Positions 17,348 through 26,468 of a stretch of DNA of 64,000 nt are shown here, in pieces. The first letter of the stretch is position 1. Each line of letters starts with the position of its first letter. Position numbers and translations under genes: made by a program. This stretch comes from an uncultured Pseudomonadota bacterium (lineage in GTDB: Bacteria > Pseudomonadota > Gammaproteobacteria > Methylococcales > Methylomonadaceae). The notes beneath the pieces were generated by a model. The model was not told the DNA's origin. It saw only the letters and a program-made list of their open reading frames with translations, and made no database searches. The stretch is from contig CAILJB010000112.1 in assembly GCA_903834465.1 (NCBI GenBank), forward strand, positions 29,835 to 93,834. The letters run 5' to 3'.

Positions 17348-18361
17348 TCACCGTAATACGCCAGCAGCGCAAGAATAATTATCTAATACCTGCACATAAT
17401 TGGCGCGTTCATACGCGCTGGGATCAATCGCATTTTGTTGACTAACGCTCCCTTTAAGCTGACCAATCGATTCATAGTCATGTTCAACGAGCCATTGTTC
17501 TAATTCTGTCAAGATATTGGTTAAATGCCCTGCCCCGTGCTTGAGTAATACACTGCAAAGCTGTACTACATCTGCACCCGCCAGTAATGCTTTCAATATA
17601 TCGGGCGTTTCGTGAAAACCACCCGTGACCGCTATCGATAAATGCGTACGTCCGTATAACAATGCTGCCCAACGTATGCGTAATAAGGCTTCGGATGGCG
17701 TGGATAACTCTAATTTTGGAATCACTTGCAGAGTTTCCAAATCAATATCAGACTGATAAAAGCGATTAAATATCGTAATACCACTCGCGCCAGCAGATTC
17801 CAAACGTTTCGCAAAATAAATCGGTGAACTAAACTGTGACGACAGTTTCATGTTAATTGGCACACTGACCGCCCCCTTCAATTCTTGCAAAATGTCTAAA
17901 TAACGTTGTTCGACTGTCTCACTGTTTTCCTCAGAATTTGCCGCGACGTGGTAAATATTTAATTCCAGCGCATCTGCGCCGGCTTGTTGCAACTGTTTAC
18001 CGTATTCAACCCAACCGCTCAACGACGTACCGTTCAAACTGGCAATGACGGGAATGGATAACGCCGATTTCAATTTTTGCAGATTTTCTAAATAGTGTTC
18101 TTGATAGGTTTGAATATTGTTTGGCATGGGATGAAACGAATCCGCCTCACCATGTCCAATAGCTTGCTGGTCAAAAAATCGCGCCATTTGCTGATGTTCT
18201 GCTTCGATTTTCTCTTCAAACAGCGAATACATTATCAATGCCGCCGCGCCGCAATCTTCAAGACGACGAGCAATTTCTATATCTTTGCTCAACGGTGAGG
18301 CAGACGGCACTAAAGGATTTGCCAATTTCAAACCAAGATAATTTGTCGTTAAATCAACCAT
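17348..18361 (-). CDS. Dihydroorotate dehydrogenase-like flavoprotein
   Basis: 337-residue TIM-barrel protein of the dihydroorotate dehydrogenase superfamily. It opens with DLTTNYLGLKLANPLVPSAS and has the phosphate/FMN-binding late-barrel motifs (IAVTGGFHETPDILKALLAGAD). The loop that in true PyrD carries the catalytic Ser/Cys region is not convincingly conserved. The protein is also encoded beside pyruvate:ferredoxin oxidoreductase, overlapping that gene by 8 bases. It therefore belongs to the PFOR-associated group and is not likely the pyrimidine enzyme. It may exchange electrons with PFOR or ferredoxin; this is inference. Confidence 0.85.
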   Translation of the reverse strand: MVDLTTNYLGLKLANPLVPSASPLSKDIEIARRLEDCGAAALIMYSLFEEKIEAEHQQMARFFDQQAIGHGEADSFHPMPNNIQTYQEHYLENLQKLKSALSIPVIASLNGTSLSGWVEYGKQLQQAGADALELNIYHVAANSEENSETVEQRYLDILQELKGAVSVPINMKLSSQFSSPIYFAKRLESAGASGITIFNRFYQSDIDLETLQVIPKLELSTPSEALLRIRWAALLYGRTHLSIAVTGGFHETPDILKALLAGADVVQLCSVLLKHGAGHLTNILTELEQWLVEHDYESIGQLKGSVSQQNAIDPSAYERANYVQVLDNYSCAAGVLR

Positions 18362-21300
18362 TGTCTGACTCCGTTACAGTTTTAATTTGCGCTTTGACAG
18401 ACGACACGCTAATCGTATCATCCCAATCCAGCTCCGAAAGTTGTTTGTAATAGTGATAGCGACTTTTAACGTCTTGTTGCGCTTGTGCTAGAAAACGCTC
18501 CGCCTCTTCAGGATGCGTTTGCCACAACATGCTAAAACGGGTTTCAGTTTTTACAAAATCGCGGTAAGGAATAGAAGGTTCTGCCGAATCTAGGTGCATC
18601 GGATTTTTTCCCTGTTTAATTTTACGGGGGTCAAAACGGAATAACGGCCAGTGTCCACTTTTTACCGCTAGATTTTGTTGCCGATGATTGTTCGATAAAT
18701 CGACACCGTGGGCAATGCAAGGCGAATAAGCAATGATAATAGACGGCCCTTCGTGCGCTTCGGCTTCCAAAAAGGCATTGAGCGTTTGTGTATCTTTACC
18801 GGCATAAGCAACGTGTGCGACATAAACATTGCCATAATCCATCGCCAATAAGGCTAAATCTTTTTTAGCGGTGGCTTTACCGCCTGCCGAAAATTTTGCC
18901 ACCGCGCCTAACGGGGTTGATTTTGAAGTTTGTCCGCCGGTATTTGAATAGACTTCAGTATCTAAAACCAAAATATTGACGTTACGACCGCTTGCTAAAA
19001 CATGGTCAAGACCGCCATAACCGATGTCATACGCCCAACCGTCACCACCCATAATCCACACACTTTTTTTGCACAAATTATCAGCAATTTTAAATAATGT
19101 TTGCGCGGTTGAATTTGTTAGCGGTTGTAAGCGTTGTTTCAACGTTGCTACTTGTTCGCGTTGCTCGTAAATGCCCGCTTCATCAGATTGGTCGGCATTT
19201 AAAATGGAATCGACGATTTCATTACCTAATGGTTCGCGTAATGAAGCTAATAATTCTTTGGCGTATTCATTTTGTTTATCGAGTGCCACGCGCATTCCTA
19301 AACCGAATTCGGCATTGTCTTCAAATAGGGAATTGCTCCACGCTACGCCACGCCCTTCGGCATTTTTAGTCCATGGTGTGGTCGGTAAATTGCCGCCGTA
19401 AATCGACGAACAGCCCGTTGCATTTGCGACCACCATCCTGTCGCCAAACAATTGCGAAGCCAATTTGATATAGGGCGTTTCGCCACAGCCCGCACATGCG
19501 CCGGAGAATTCAAACAGCGGTTGTAATACCATTGCACCTTTGATGGTGTTGGTTTTTAACAGACGACGCTCATATTCGGGAATTGCCAAAAAGAAATCCC
19601 AGTTTTCACGTTCAGTTTCGCGCAACGGTGGTTGTGGCACCATATTTAAGGCTTTACGACTGGCATTAGATTTATCTCGAATCGGACAAATATCCACACA
19701 CAAACTACAACCTGTACAATCTTCTGGCGCGACTTGATAACTGATTTCTAAACCAGCGGGAAAATCTTTACCTAACATCGGCGCGTGTTTAAATGTTTCT
19801 GGCATATTTTCCAAAACATCGTGCGAATAAATTTTGCTGCGAATCACCGAATGCGGACAGACCATCACGCATTTGCCGCATTGCGTACATAAATCGGTTT
19901 CCCAAACCGGAATTTCTAACGCTAAATTCCGTTTTTCATACGCGGCGGTGCCAGTTGGAAACGTACCATCAACAGGCATCACGCTAACCGGCAACGCATC
20001 GCCCCGACCGGCAATGATTTCGCCAGTTACGCGTTTAATAAAATCAGGCGCGGTCGCGGTAATTACAGATTGGATGTCAAATTGACTACTCACTTGCGTT
20101 GGCAGTGGGACGGCTTTTAGATTCACTAACGTTTCATCGATAGCACTCATATTCAGTTCGACCATGCGCGAACCTTTTTTGCCGTAGGTTTTTTCAACGG
20201 CGTGTTTAATTGCCTTAATCGCTTGTTCTTGTGGCAATACACCTGATATAGCAAAAAAACACGTCTGCATAATCGTGTTAATGCGTCTACCCATGCCGGT
20301 TTTTTCAGCCACTGCATAACCGTCAATAATATAAAATCGAATTTTTTTATCGAGCATTTGTTGTTGCATTTTGGCGGGCAATGAAGCCCAAACGTTTTCA
20401 ACCGATTCAGACGTGTTTAGCAAAAATACCGCGCCAGCCGCTGCATTGGCGAGCATATCATAACGTTCTAAAAAAATCGTTTGATGACAACCGATAAAAT
20501 TCGCATCATTTTCAGCAATCAAATAGGTTGAGCGAATCGGTTTTACGCCAAAACGCAAATGTGAAACCGTAATTGCACCTGATTTTTTTGAGTCATACAC
20601 AAAATAACCTTGTGCGTTTAAATTCGTCTCTTCGCCGATAATTTTGATGGTGTTTTTATTTGCGCCAACTGTGCCATCGCTTCCTAAACCGTAAAACATC
20701 GCTTGGAATGTTTCGGTAAGTGCATCGGTGCGATAACTAGCATCCCACGCTAAACTGCTATGCGTCACATCGTCGTGTATGCCGATAGTGAAATTATTTT
20801 TGGGATATTCTTGTTTTAATTCATCAAAAATCGCCTTAATCATCGCTGGCGTAAATTCTTTGGATGACAGTCCATAACGTCCACCAACAACTTTTGGCAA
20901 AACAGAAAATTTCGCCGTGCCACTAATGAAATCTTGCGCGAGTACGGTAAGTACATCTTTATAAAGTGGTTCACCATCTGCGCCCGGTTCTTTAGTTCTA
21001 TCCAATACCGCGATTTTTTTACAGGTCGATGGCAATGCCGCAAGTAAACTCGCTGCATCAAAAGGTCGATATAAACGTACTTTCAGTAAGCCAACGGATT
21101 CACCCTGATGATTCAAATACTCCAAAGTTTCTGCAACCGCTTCTGTGCCAGACCCCATAATAACAATCACGCGCTCGGCGTGTTCTGAACCTACATATTC
21201 AAACAATCGATAAGTGCGCCCTGTCAATGCCGCAAATCTATCCATCGCGCCCTGCACAATCGCAGGCATTGCTTGATAATAGGAATTCACCGATTCTCGT

Positions 21301-21986
21301 GCTTGAAAATACACGTCGGGATTCTGCGCCGTACCGCGTAATACCGGATTATCAGGCGTTAATGCACGATTTCGATGCGCCGTTACCCACGCTTCGTCAA
21401 TCATGCCACGAAAAACGTCATCATCAAATGTGGTGATTTTGGCGACTTCATGCGAAGTGCGAAAACCATCGAAGAAATGTAGCAACGGAATGCGACTTTC
21501 TAACGTTGCCGCATGGGAAATCAACGCAAAATCTAAAACTTCTTGCGGGGAATTCGAACAGAGCAGCCCAAATCCAGTCATTCGCGCCGACATAACATCG
21601 CTGTGATCGCCAAAAATAGACAACGCCTGACATGCCAACGAACGTGCGGCAATATGAAATACCGTTGGCGTAAGTTCACCGGCGATTTTGTACATATTCG
21701 GCAGCATCAACAATAAACCTTGCGAGGCAGTAAACGTCGTCGCTAGCGAACCGGCTTGCAGCGCGCCATGAATTGCCCCCGCCGCACCGGCTTCACTTTG
21801 CATTTCGATAACTTGTGGTATTGTTCCCCACAAATTCGTTTGACCTCGCGATGACCACTCGTCTGACCATTCGCCCATTGGCGTTGCGGGAGTTATGGGA
21901 TAAATGGCAATGACTTCGCTGAGTTTATGCGCCACCATAGCGGCGGCTTGATTTCCATCGATGGTAAGTGTTTGCTGATTTCGCAT
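18354..21986 (-). CDS. nifJ: Pyruvate:ferredoxin (flavodoxin) oxidoreductase, single-chain
   Basis: About 1210-residue homodimeric PFOR that interconverts pyruvate plus CoA and acetyl-CoA plus CO2 with reduced ferredoxin or flavodoxin. All parts are visible: the opening pyruvate/TPP domain (IYPITPATPMGE), the CoA-domain region, a 2x[4Fe-4S] ferredoxin insert (CTQCGKCVMVCPHS and CTGCSLCVDICP), a further cluster Cys pair (CAGCGETPYIKL), and the TPP-binding block (GDGWAYDIGYGGLDH). The ATG at 21986 is chosen for its GAGGG ribosome site 7 bases upstream. An ATG at 22022 has none. It leads an operon with the DHOD-like, kinase, ppsA and J-domain genes. PFOR in a probable aerobic methylotroph fits fermentation or electron balancing at low oxygen. 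Confidence 0.96.
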   Translation of the reverse strand: MRNQQTLTIDGNQAAAMVAHKLSEVIAIYPITPATPMGEWSDEWSSRGQTNLWGTIPQVIEMQSEAGAAGAIHGALQAGSLATTFTASQGLLLMLPNMYKIAGELTPTVFHIAARSLACQALSIFGDHSDVMSARMTGFGLLCSNSPQEVLDFALISHAATLESRIPLLHFFDGFRTSHEVAKITTFDDDVFRGMIDEAWVTAHRNRALTPDNPVLRGTAQNPDVYFQARESVNSYYQAMPAIVQGAMDRFAALTGRTYRLFEYVGSEHAERVIVIMGSGTEAVAETLEYLNHQGESVGLLKVRLYRPFDAASLLAALPSTCKKIAVLDRTKEPGADGEPLYKDVLTVLAQDFISGTAKFSVLPKVVGGRYGLSSKEFTPAMIKAIFDELKQEYPKNNFTIGIHDDVTHSSLAWDASYRTDALTETFQAMFYGLGSDGTVGANKNTIKIIGEETNLNAQGYFVYDSKKSGAITVSHLRFGVKPIRSTYLIAENDANFIGCHQTIFLERYDMLANAAAGAVFLLNTSESVENVWASLPAKMQQQMLDKKIRFYIIDGYAVAEKTGMGRRINTIMQTCFFAISGVLPQEQAIKAIKHAVEKTYGKKGSRMVELNMSAIDETLVNLKAVPLPTQVSSQFDIQSVITATAPDFIKRVTGEIIAGRGDALPVSVMPVDGTFPTGTAAYEKRNLALEIPVWETDLCTQCGKCVMVCPHSVIRSKIYSHDVLENMPETFKHAPMLGKDFPAGLEISYQVAPEDCTGCSLCVDICPIRDKSNASRKALNMVPQPPLRETERENWDFFLAIPEYERRLLKTNTIKGAMVLQPLFEFSGACAGCGETPYIKLASQLFGDRMVVANATGCSSIYGGNLPTTPWTKNAEGRGVAWSNSLFEDNAEFGLGMRVALDKQNEYAKELLASLREPLGNEIVDSILNADQSDEAGIYEQREQVATLKQRLQPLTNSTAQTLFKIADNLCKKSVWIMGGDGWAYDIGYGGLDHVLASGRNVNILVLDTEVYSNTGGQTSKSTPLGAVAKFSAGGKATAKKDLALLAMDYGNVYVAHVAYAGKDTQTLNAFLEAEAHEGPSIIIAYSPCIAHGVDLSNNHRQQNLAVKSGHWPLFRFDPRKIKQGKNPMHLDSAEPSIPYRDFVKTETRFSMLWQTHPEEAERFLAQAQQDVKSRYHYYKQLSELDWDDTISVSSVKAQIKTVTESDNG

Positions 21987-22084
21987 TGTACAGCCCTCGT
22001 GATGAACAAAAGATGATGACATTTTTCACTACATGGCTGAGTGTACAACGGTAATCTAAAATTGAGTTAAATTTTTAGGGGAAA

Positions 22085-23308
22085 ATGATGAATGTGTTTA
22101 TTAAGTCGTTGATTTTTTCGATGTTAGTTTTAACACAAAGTTCAATTTTTAATTTGAGTGTAGCGGATTCACAAGGCATGCAGCTTAATCAAGTTGATGC
22201 ACAAACGAGTGATATAGAAGTTTTTGTGCGTGAAAATTGTCCACATTGTGCGGCAGCAGAAGCGTTTTTAAAAACGTTACAACAAGAACAACCCAATTTA
22301 CATATTGTGATTCATAATCTCACGCAAGAACCATCAGCTTTTTCGCAATTACAACGCATCGCACAACAACAAGGCATTGGCTTGATTCGTGTTCCTGCGA
22401 TAAATGTGAAAGGGCAACTGATTATTGGCTATGCCGATGCCATCACGACGGGACAGTGGATTCGTAATGTTTTAGCCCAAAAATCCGCAACGCCCGTTCC
22501 TTCGACGCAAAATGACGCAGGAAGTTGTGAAATTCAACAAACGCTCGAATGTACTGCGCCAACAATTGAAAAAACAGAATCGTTTGAACTCGACTTTTTC
22601 GGACAAAAACTCACGCTTACCGAAATAGGTTTACCCTTATTCACGTTAGCGATGGGATTACTTGATGGGTTTAATCCTTGTTCGATGTGGGTGTTAATTT
22701 TAATGATTTCGTTACTGGCTCCCACGAAAAATCGTGGGCGAATGTTAGCCATTGCTGGCACATTTGTCGCCATTGAAGGTATTGCCTATTTTTTATTTAT
22801 GAGCGCGTGGCTAAATTTATTTTTATGGATTGGATTGTCGCGACTTTCTGAAATTATTATCGCGTTAATTGCGTTACTCGCCGGTGCAATCAATCTCAAA
22901 GATTTTTTGTTTTTTGGGCGCGGATTGTCTTTATCAATTCCAAATTTTGCAAAAACAGATATTTATGCACGCATTCGTCGTATTTTAAATGCTCAAAATC
23001 TTACTGGTGCGCTAATTGGCGTTGCGATTTTGGCTGTTTTGGTACAGATTGTTGAATTTATGTGTACGTCCGGTTTTCCAGCACTTTATACGCGGATTTT
23101 AACGTTACAACATTTCAGCCCCTTTCATTATTACAGTTATCTTTTACTTTACAACGTCGCATATATGTTTGACGATTGTGTTGTTTTAGCTATTGGTGTT
23201 ATCACGCTAAGTCAACGACGGTTGCAAGAAAAAGAAGGTCGCTGGCTTAAATTTATCAGCGGTTTGGTGATGGTTAGCTTAGGTGGCTATTTGTTGTTTT
23301 TTGCGTAA
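22085..23308 (+). CDS. Glutaredoxin-domain / CcdA-DsbD-like transmembrane thiol protein
   Basis: 407-residue protein with a signal sequence or signal anchor (residues 4-27). A periplasmic glutaredoxin/thioredoxin-like domain follows (45-130) with CPHC at C52-C55 and a cis-proline motif RVPAI at P104. A linker carries C148 and C156, and about six membrane segments follow (183-407). The first membrane segment holds GFNPC (C199) and a later one EFMCTSGFP (C327). This pair resembles the paired membrane cysteines of CcdA and the DsbD beta domain, which pass electrons across the inner membrane. It probably hands reducing power from the cytoplasm to its own periplasmic domain; this is inference. The start could also be the ATG three bases downstream. 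Confidence 0.7.
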   Translation: MMNVFIKSLIFSMLVLTQSSIFNLSVADSQGMQLNQVDAQTSDIEVFVRENCPHCAAAEAFLKTLQQEQPNLHIVIHNLTQEPSAFSQLQRIAQQQGIGLIRVPAINVKGQLIIGYADAITTGQWIRNVLAQKSATPVPSTQNDAGSCEIQQTLECTAPTIEKTESFELDFFGQKLTLTEIGLPLFTLAMGLLDGFNPCSMWVLILMISLLAPTKNRGRMLAIAGTFVAIEGIAYFLFMSAWLNLFLWIGLSRLSEIIIALIALLAGAINLKDFLFFGRGLSLSIPNFAKTDIYARIRRILNAQNLTGALIGVAILAVLVQIVEFMCTSGFPALYTRILTLQHFSPFHYYSYLLLYNVAYMFDDCVVLAIGVITLSQRRLQEKEGRWLKFISGLVMVSLGGYLLFFA

Positions 23309-23352
23309 CTTTATTTTTAATCACATTTTTTAAACAGTCTGAGGAATAATTT

Positions 23353-23922
23353 ATGAGCGATGCTTTTCACAAAGGTAATATTGAATTACAAGAGCATTTT
23401 GATTCACGCAAATTAGCTGACCGTGTGCATGAATTGATTGTGCATGAAGTTATCACCGATGAAGAGCGTGCTTTCATTGAATCGCGCGATATGTTTTTTA
23501 TTAGCAGTGTCGATGACCAAGGTCGTCCAACCGTTTCGCATAAAGGTGGCGCGACAGGTTTTGTGCGCGTGATTGATGATAAAACCATTGCATTTCCTGA
23601 TTACGATGGCAATGGGATTTTTTTAACGACGGGGAACATTGCGTTGAATCATGAAGTTGGATTGCTTTTTATTGATTTTGAAAACCCACAACGTCTGCGT
23701 TTGCATGGCACAGCAAATATTGCATTAGATGACCCGCTTTTGAATGAATACATTGATGCAAAATTCATTATTCGCATTACGGTTCGGAATTTGTTTTTGA
23801 ATTGTCCACGTTACATTCATCGTTATAAAAAATTAGAACAATCTGAATACATTCCGAAAAAAGACTGTGTTGCGCCCATTCCTGACTGGAAAAAATTGGA
23901 TGCTGTACAAGATGTACTCTAA
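23353..23922 (+). CDS. Pyridoxamine 5'-phosphate oxidase family FMN-binding protein
   Basis: 189-residue split-barrel flavoprotein. The segment MFFISSVDDQGRPTVSHKGG and the strand DYDGNGIFLTTGNIALNHEVGLLFID are typical of this group. The C-terminal NCPRYIHRYKK is the family's substrate-side block. Members of this group are usually not vitamin B6 enzymes. They bind FMN and may reduce small molecules or act in stress responses. A TGAGGAAT ribosome site precedes the ATG. It follows the glutaredoxin/CcdA-like gene by 44 bases and could share its transcript. Confidence 0.85.
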   Translation: MSDAFHKGNIELQEHFDSRKLADRVHELIVHEVITDEERAFIESRDMFFISSVDDQGRPTVSHKGGATGFVRVIDDKTIAFPDYDGNGIFLTTGNIALNHEVGLLFIDFENPQRLRLHGTANIALDDPLLNEYIDAKFIIRITVRNLFLNCPRYIHRYKKLEQSEYIPKKDCVAPIPDWKKLDAVQDVL

Positions 23923-23978
23923 AAATTTAAATATTATTCATGAGAGCGTCACATTGTGCCGCCCTCATAGCTTTTGGC

Positions 23979-24152
23979 TTAGACAGAAGAACACGCCTCC
24001 ATAAGTAGCATGCGTCTCAAACCAGAGTCTGTCATACGCTCATGCACAGTGTGTAATTCAAATTCGTCTCTATGATAAATATCTCGCTGTTCTAACTTTA
24101 AATGTTGTTTAACATCTTCTGTTACTTTTTCTATTTCTTCATTGTCGTACAT
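23979..24152 (-). CDS. Small acidic hypothetical protein (57 residues)
   Basis: A short frame reading MYDNEEIEKVTEDVKQHL and onward. The ATG at 24152 has a good ribosome site (AGGTGA, about 5 bases upstream), which is the main support. It is highly charged and helical, with no motif recognised and no hydrophobic segment. A longer frame from 24173 starts on a non-ATG codon and adds seven residues without support. It is convergent with the flavoprotein gene and separate from mdh. It could be a real small protein or chance. Confidence 0.45.
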   Translation of the reverse strand: MYDNEEIEKVTEDVKQHLKLEQRDIYHRDEFELHTVHERMTDSGLRRMLLMEACSSV

Positions 24153-24372
24153 AACGTCACCTGCCAGAACCAATAGTTCGAACTCACCATTTTAATAACT
24201 ATTTTTCTTTGTTATCAAAATACACGTCTGACATTTTAGGCACAATTCAATTTAATACCACACAGTCATACTGGTGATTTCGCCAACAGGATAGGTTGAG
24301 AATAAGGTAAATTATTATGAGTAACGCATAAGTTCATATCAGACTTATTATTTTTTGAAAATATTTTCGTGG

Positions 24373-24402
24373 AAATGCGACAAAAAATTTGCCGCATTTT
24401 TC
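24373..24402 (-). terminator. Possible terminator hairpin downstream of malate dehydrogenase
   Basis: An AAATGCG/CGCATTT stem extends by CAAA/TTTG after one mismatch and lies 24 bases past the mdh stop. The T-run on the minus strand is poor, so termination strength is doubtful. The rest of 24153-24425 shows nothing recognised. Confidence 0.35.
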
Positions 24403-24425
24403 AATTTTGGTGAGAAATTTTTGAA

Positions 24426-25403
24426 TTAGAATAGGTGTTTTACAGCATCGCGTTCTTGTTTTAATTCTTCTTCGCTTAATTGCATACGCTGACGACTAAA
24501 TTCATTGATAGGTAAACCTTGAACAATTTGAATTTTGCCATCTTCAACCGTTACAGGAAATGAATACATCAAACCTTTTTCAATGCCGTAACTCCCGTCG
24601 GAGTAAATCCCCATGCTTACCCAATCGTTATCAGGCGTACCTAATTCCCACATTCGCATTTGATCTAACGCCGCATTTGCTGCCGAACCAGCACTCGATT
24701 GACCGCGTATTTTAATGACGGCTTCACCACGATTTTGCACCGTGGGGATAAACTCCTCTAAAAACCATTTATTATCCACCAGCGATAACGCGTCTTGCCC
24801 CCGCACTTTGGCATGATGTAAATCTGGATATTGCGTGCAAGAATGATTGCCCCACACCGTCATATTTTTAATGTCCGTCGTCAACACGCCACACTTTTCA
24901 GCTAATTGGCTAATAGCACGATTATGGTCTAAACGACTCATCGCTGAAAAATTTGCCGGTGATAAATCGGGGGCATTTTTTAATGCAATTAACGCATTTG
25001 TGTTCGCAGGATTACCTGTCACTAACACTTTTACATTTCGATTTGCAACGGCATTTAACGCTTTGCCCTGCGTGGAAAAGATTTCAGCATTCACTTCGAG
25101 TAAATCTTTTCGTGCCATGCCTAATTTGCGTGGTTGTGCGCCAATTAAAAACGCATGATCCACATTTTTAAATGCCACTAAGGGGTCAGAAGTCATTTCA
25201 ATACCGCGAACAATAGGGCTAGCACAATCATTCAGTTCCATAACGACACCTTCTAACGTCGTCATCGCCGCAGGAACTTCGAGTAAATGCAACACAATGG
25301 GTTGATTTTTGCCAAACGAATGCCCAGCTGCCAAGCGGAATAGTAGCGAATAACTAATTTGACCCGCTGCTCCTGTGACAGCGATATGAAGTGGTGCTTT
25401 CAT
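24426..25403 (-). CDS. mdh: Malate dehydrogenase (NAD-dependent)
   Basis: 325-residue enzyme interconverting malate and oxaloacetate. The Rossmann start is [20 protein letters not shown], and the active-site region has [21 protein letters not shown] and [12 protein letters not shown]. This is the cytosolic/chloroplast-like type found in many proteobacteria, about 326 residues. The ATG at 25403 has an AAGGAAA ribosome site and starts exactly at the family N-terminus. Upstream in-frame codons would add 36 unrelated residues. It is divergent from mtdA and the glycerate kinase gene. In the serine cycle it reduces oxaloacetate made from PEP. Confidence 0.95.
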   Translation of the reverse strand: MKAPLHIAVTGAAGQISYSLLFRLAAGHSFGKNQPIVLHLLEVPAAMTTLEGVVMELNDCASPIVRGIEMTSDPLVAFKNVDHAFLIGAQPRKLGMARKDLLEVNAEIFSTQGKALNAVANRNVKVLVTGNPANTNALIALKNAPDLSPANFSAMSRLDHNRAISQLAEKCGVLTTDIKNMTVWGNHSCTQYPDLHHAKVRGQDALSLVDNKWFLEEFIPTVQNRGEAVIKIRGQSSAGSAANAALDQMRMWELGTPDNDWVSMGIYSDGSYGIEKGLMYSFPVTVEDGKIQIVQGLPINEFSRQRMQLSEEELKQERDAVKHLF

Positions 25404-25560
25404 TTTTTTATCTTTCCTTTGAAACAACTTTAATTTGGTGTTATCGAAAATGGTGAAACGGGAGCGAAGTGGATAACTTCTGGTTAAAATTGTTGCCATC
25501 GTACCATTCATAAGCGAGTAAAAACAGGCTGTGCATAACGGATCAGTCTGTTTTATCAGT

Positions 25561-25566
25561 TATAAT
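25561..25566 (+). promoter_or_regulatory. Probable -10 element for the mtdA operon
   Basis: A perfect TATAAT lies 45 bases upstream of the mtdA ATG. No good -35 is seen at 16-18 bases spacing, which suggests activator dependence. Confidence 0.45.
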
Positions 25567-25610
25567 GTTGCCCATTTATCCCTTTAAATCTAACTAGCGT
25601 GAGTAATTTC

Positions 25611-26468
25611 ATGAAAAAATTATTATTTCAATTCGACACCGATACATACCCTTCCGTTTTTGATACGGTAGTCGGTTATGACGGCGGTGCTGACCATGTA
25701 ATTGGACATGGTAATTTAACACCTGACAAAGTTTCTGCTTTAGTGCAAGGGACGATTTTTACACGCGCTCCCAAAGAGAAAAAAAATACGGCTATTTTCG
25801 TCGGTGGGAGTGACATGATTGCAGGACAAGCATTATTTGAAGCGGTGCAAAAACATTTTTTTGGTGGTTTTCGCGTTTCTGTCATGCTAGACAGCAATGG
25901 CAGTAATACAACAGCGGCGGCATGTGTAGCGAAACTAGCATCGAGCGGTGTTTTAGCGGGAAAAAAAGCCGTTGTTTTAGGTGGTACAGGGCCTGTTGGA
26001 CAACGTGCCGCCGCGATGTTGTCGTTAGAAGGTGCAAATGTAACTGTCACATCTCGACAATTATGGAATGCCGAAAAAGCCTGTGAAGCGATGGAGGCAC
26101 GTTTTAACGTAAAACTTTCGGCACTGGCGGCGGCAGATTTTGATGCTCGTGCTCAGGCAATTAGCGACGCGCATATTGTGATTGCCGCCGGTGCAACAGG
26201 CGTTGAACTTTTAAAACCTGAACATTGGCAAAATAACAAAACGCTCGAATTACTCGCCGACGCAAATGCAACACCGCCGTTAGGCATTGGCGGCATTGAT
26301 GCAATGGATAAAGGTATCGAGCGTAATGGCAAAATCGTTTGGGGGGCATTGGGCTTTGGCGCATTGAAACTGACTTTGCATCGTGCCTGTATCGCACAAT
26401 TATTTGAAAATAATACACACGTTTTGGATGCAGAAAATATTTTTGCATTAGCCAAACAGATGGCATGA
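25611..26468 (+). CDS. mtdA: NADP-dependent methylene-tetrahydromethanopterin/methylene-tetrahydrofolate dehydrogenase
   Basis: 285-residue enzyme that oxidises or reduces methylene-H4MPT and methylene-H4F, linking formaldehyde oxidation to the serine cycle. The N-terminus KKLLFQFDTDTYPSVFD, the block VVGYDGGADHVIGHGNLTPD and the substrate-side MLDSNGSNTTAAA match MtdA of Methylorubrum as I recall it. The NADP site is VVLGGTGPVGQRAA, and the tail PPLGIGGIDAMDKG is also family-specific. ATG at 25611 fits the family start; a GTG 12 bases upstream is possible. It overlaps the glycerate kinase gene by 4 bases. It is the best marker for a C1 lifestyle in this window. Confidence 0.92.
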   Translation: MKKLLFQFDTDTYPSVFDTVVGYDGGADHVIGHGNLTPDKVSALVQGTIFTRAPKEKKNTAIFVGGSDMIAGQALFEAVQKHFFGGFRVSVMLDSNGSNTTAAACVAKLASSGVLAGKKAVVLGGTGPVGQRAAAMLSLEGANVTVTSRQLWNAEKACEAMEARFNVKLSALAAADFDARAQAISDAHIVIAAGATGVELLKPEHWQNNKTLELLADANATPPLGIGGIDAMDKGIERNGKIVWGALGFGALKLTLHRACIAQLFENNTHVLDAENIFALAKQMA

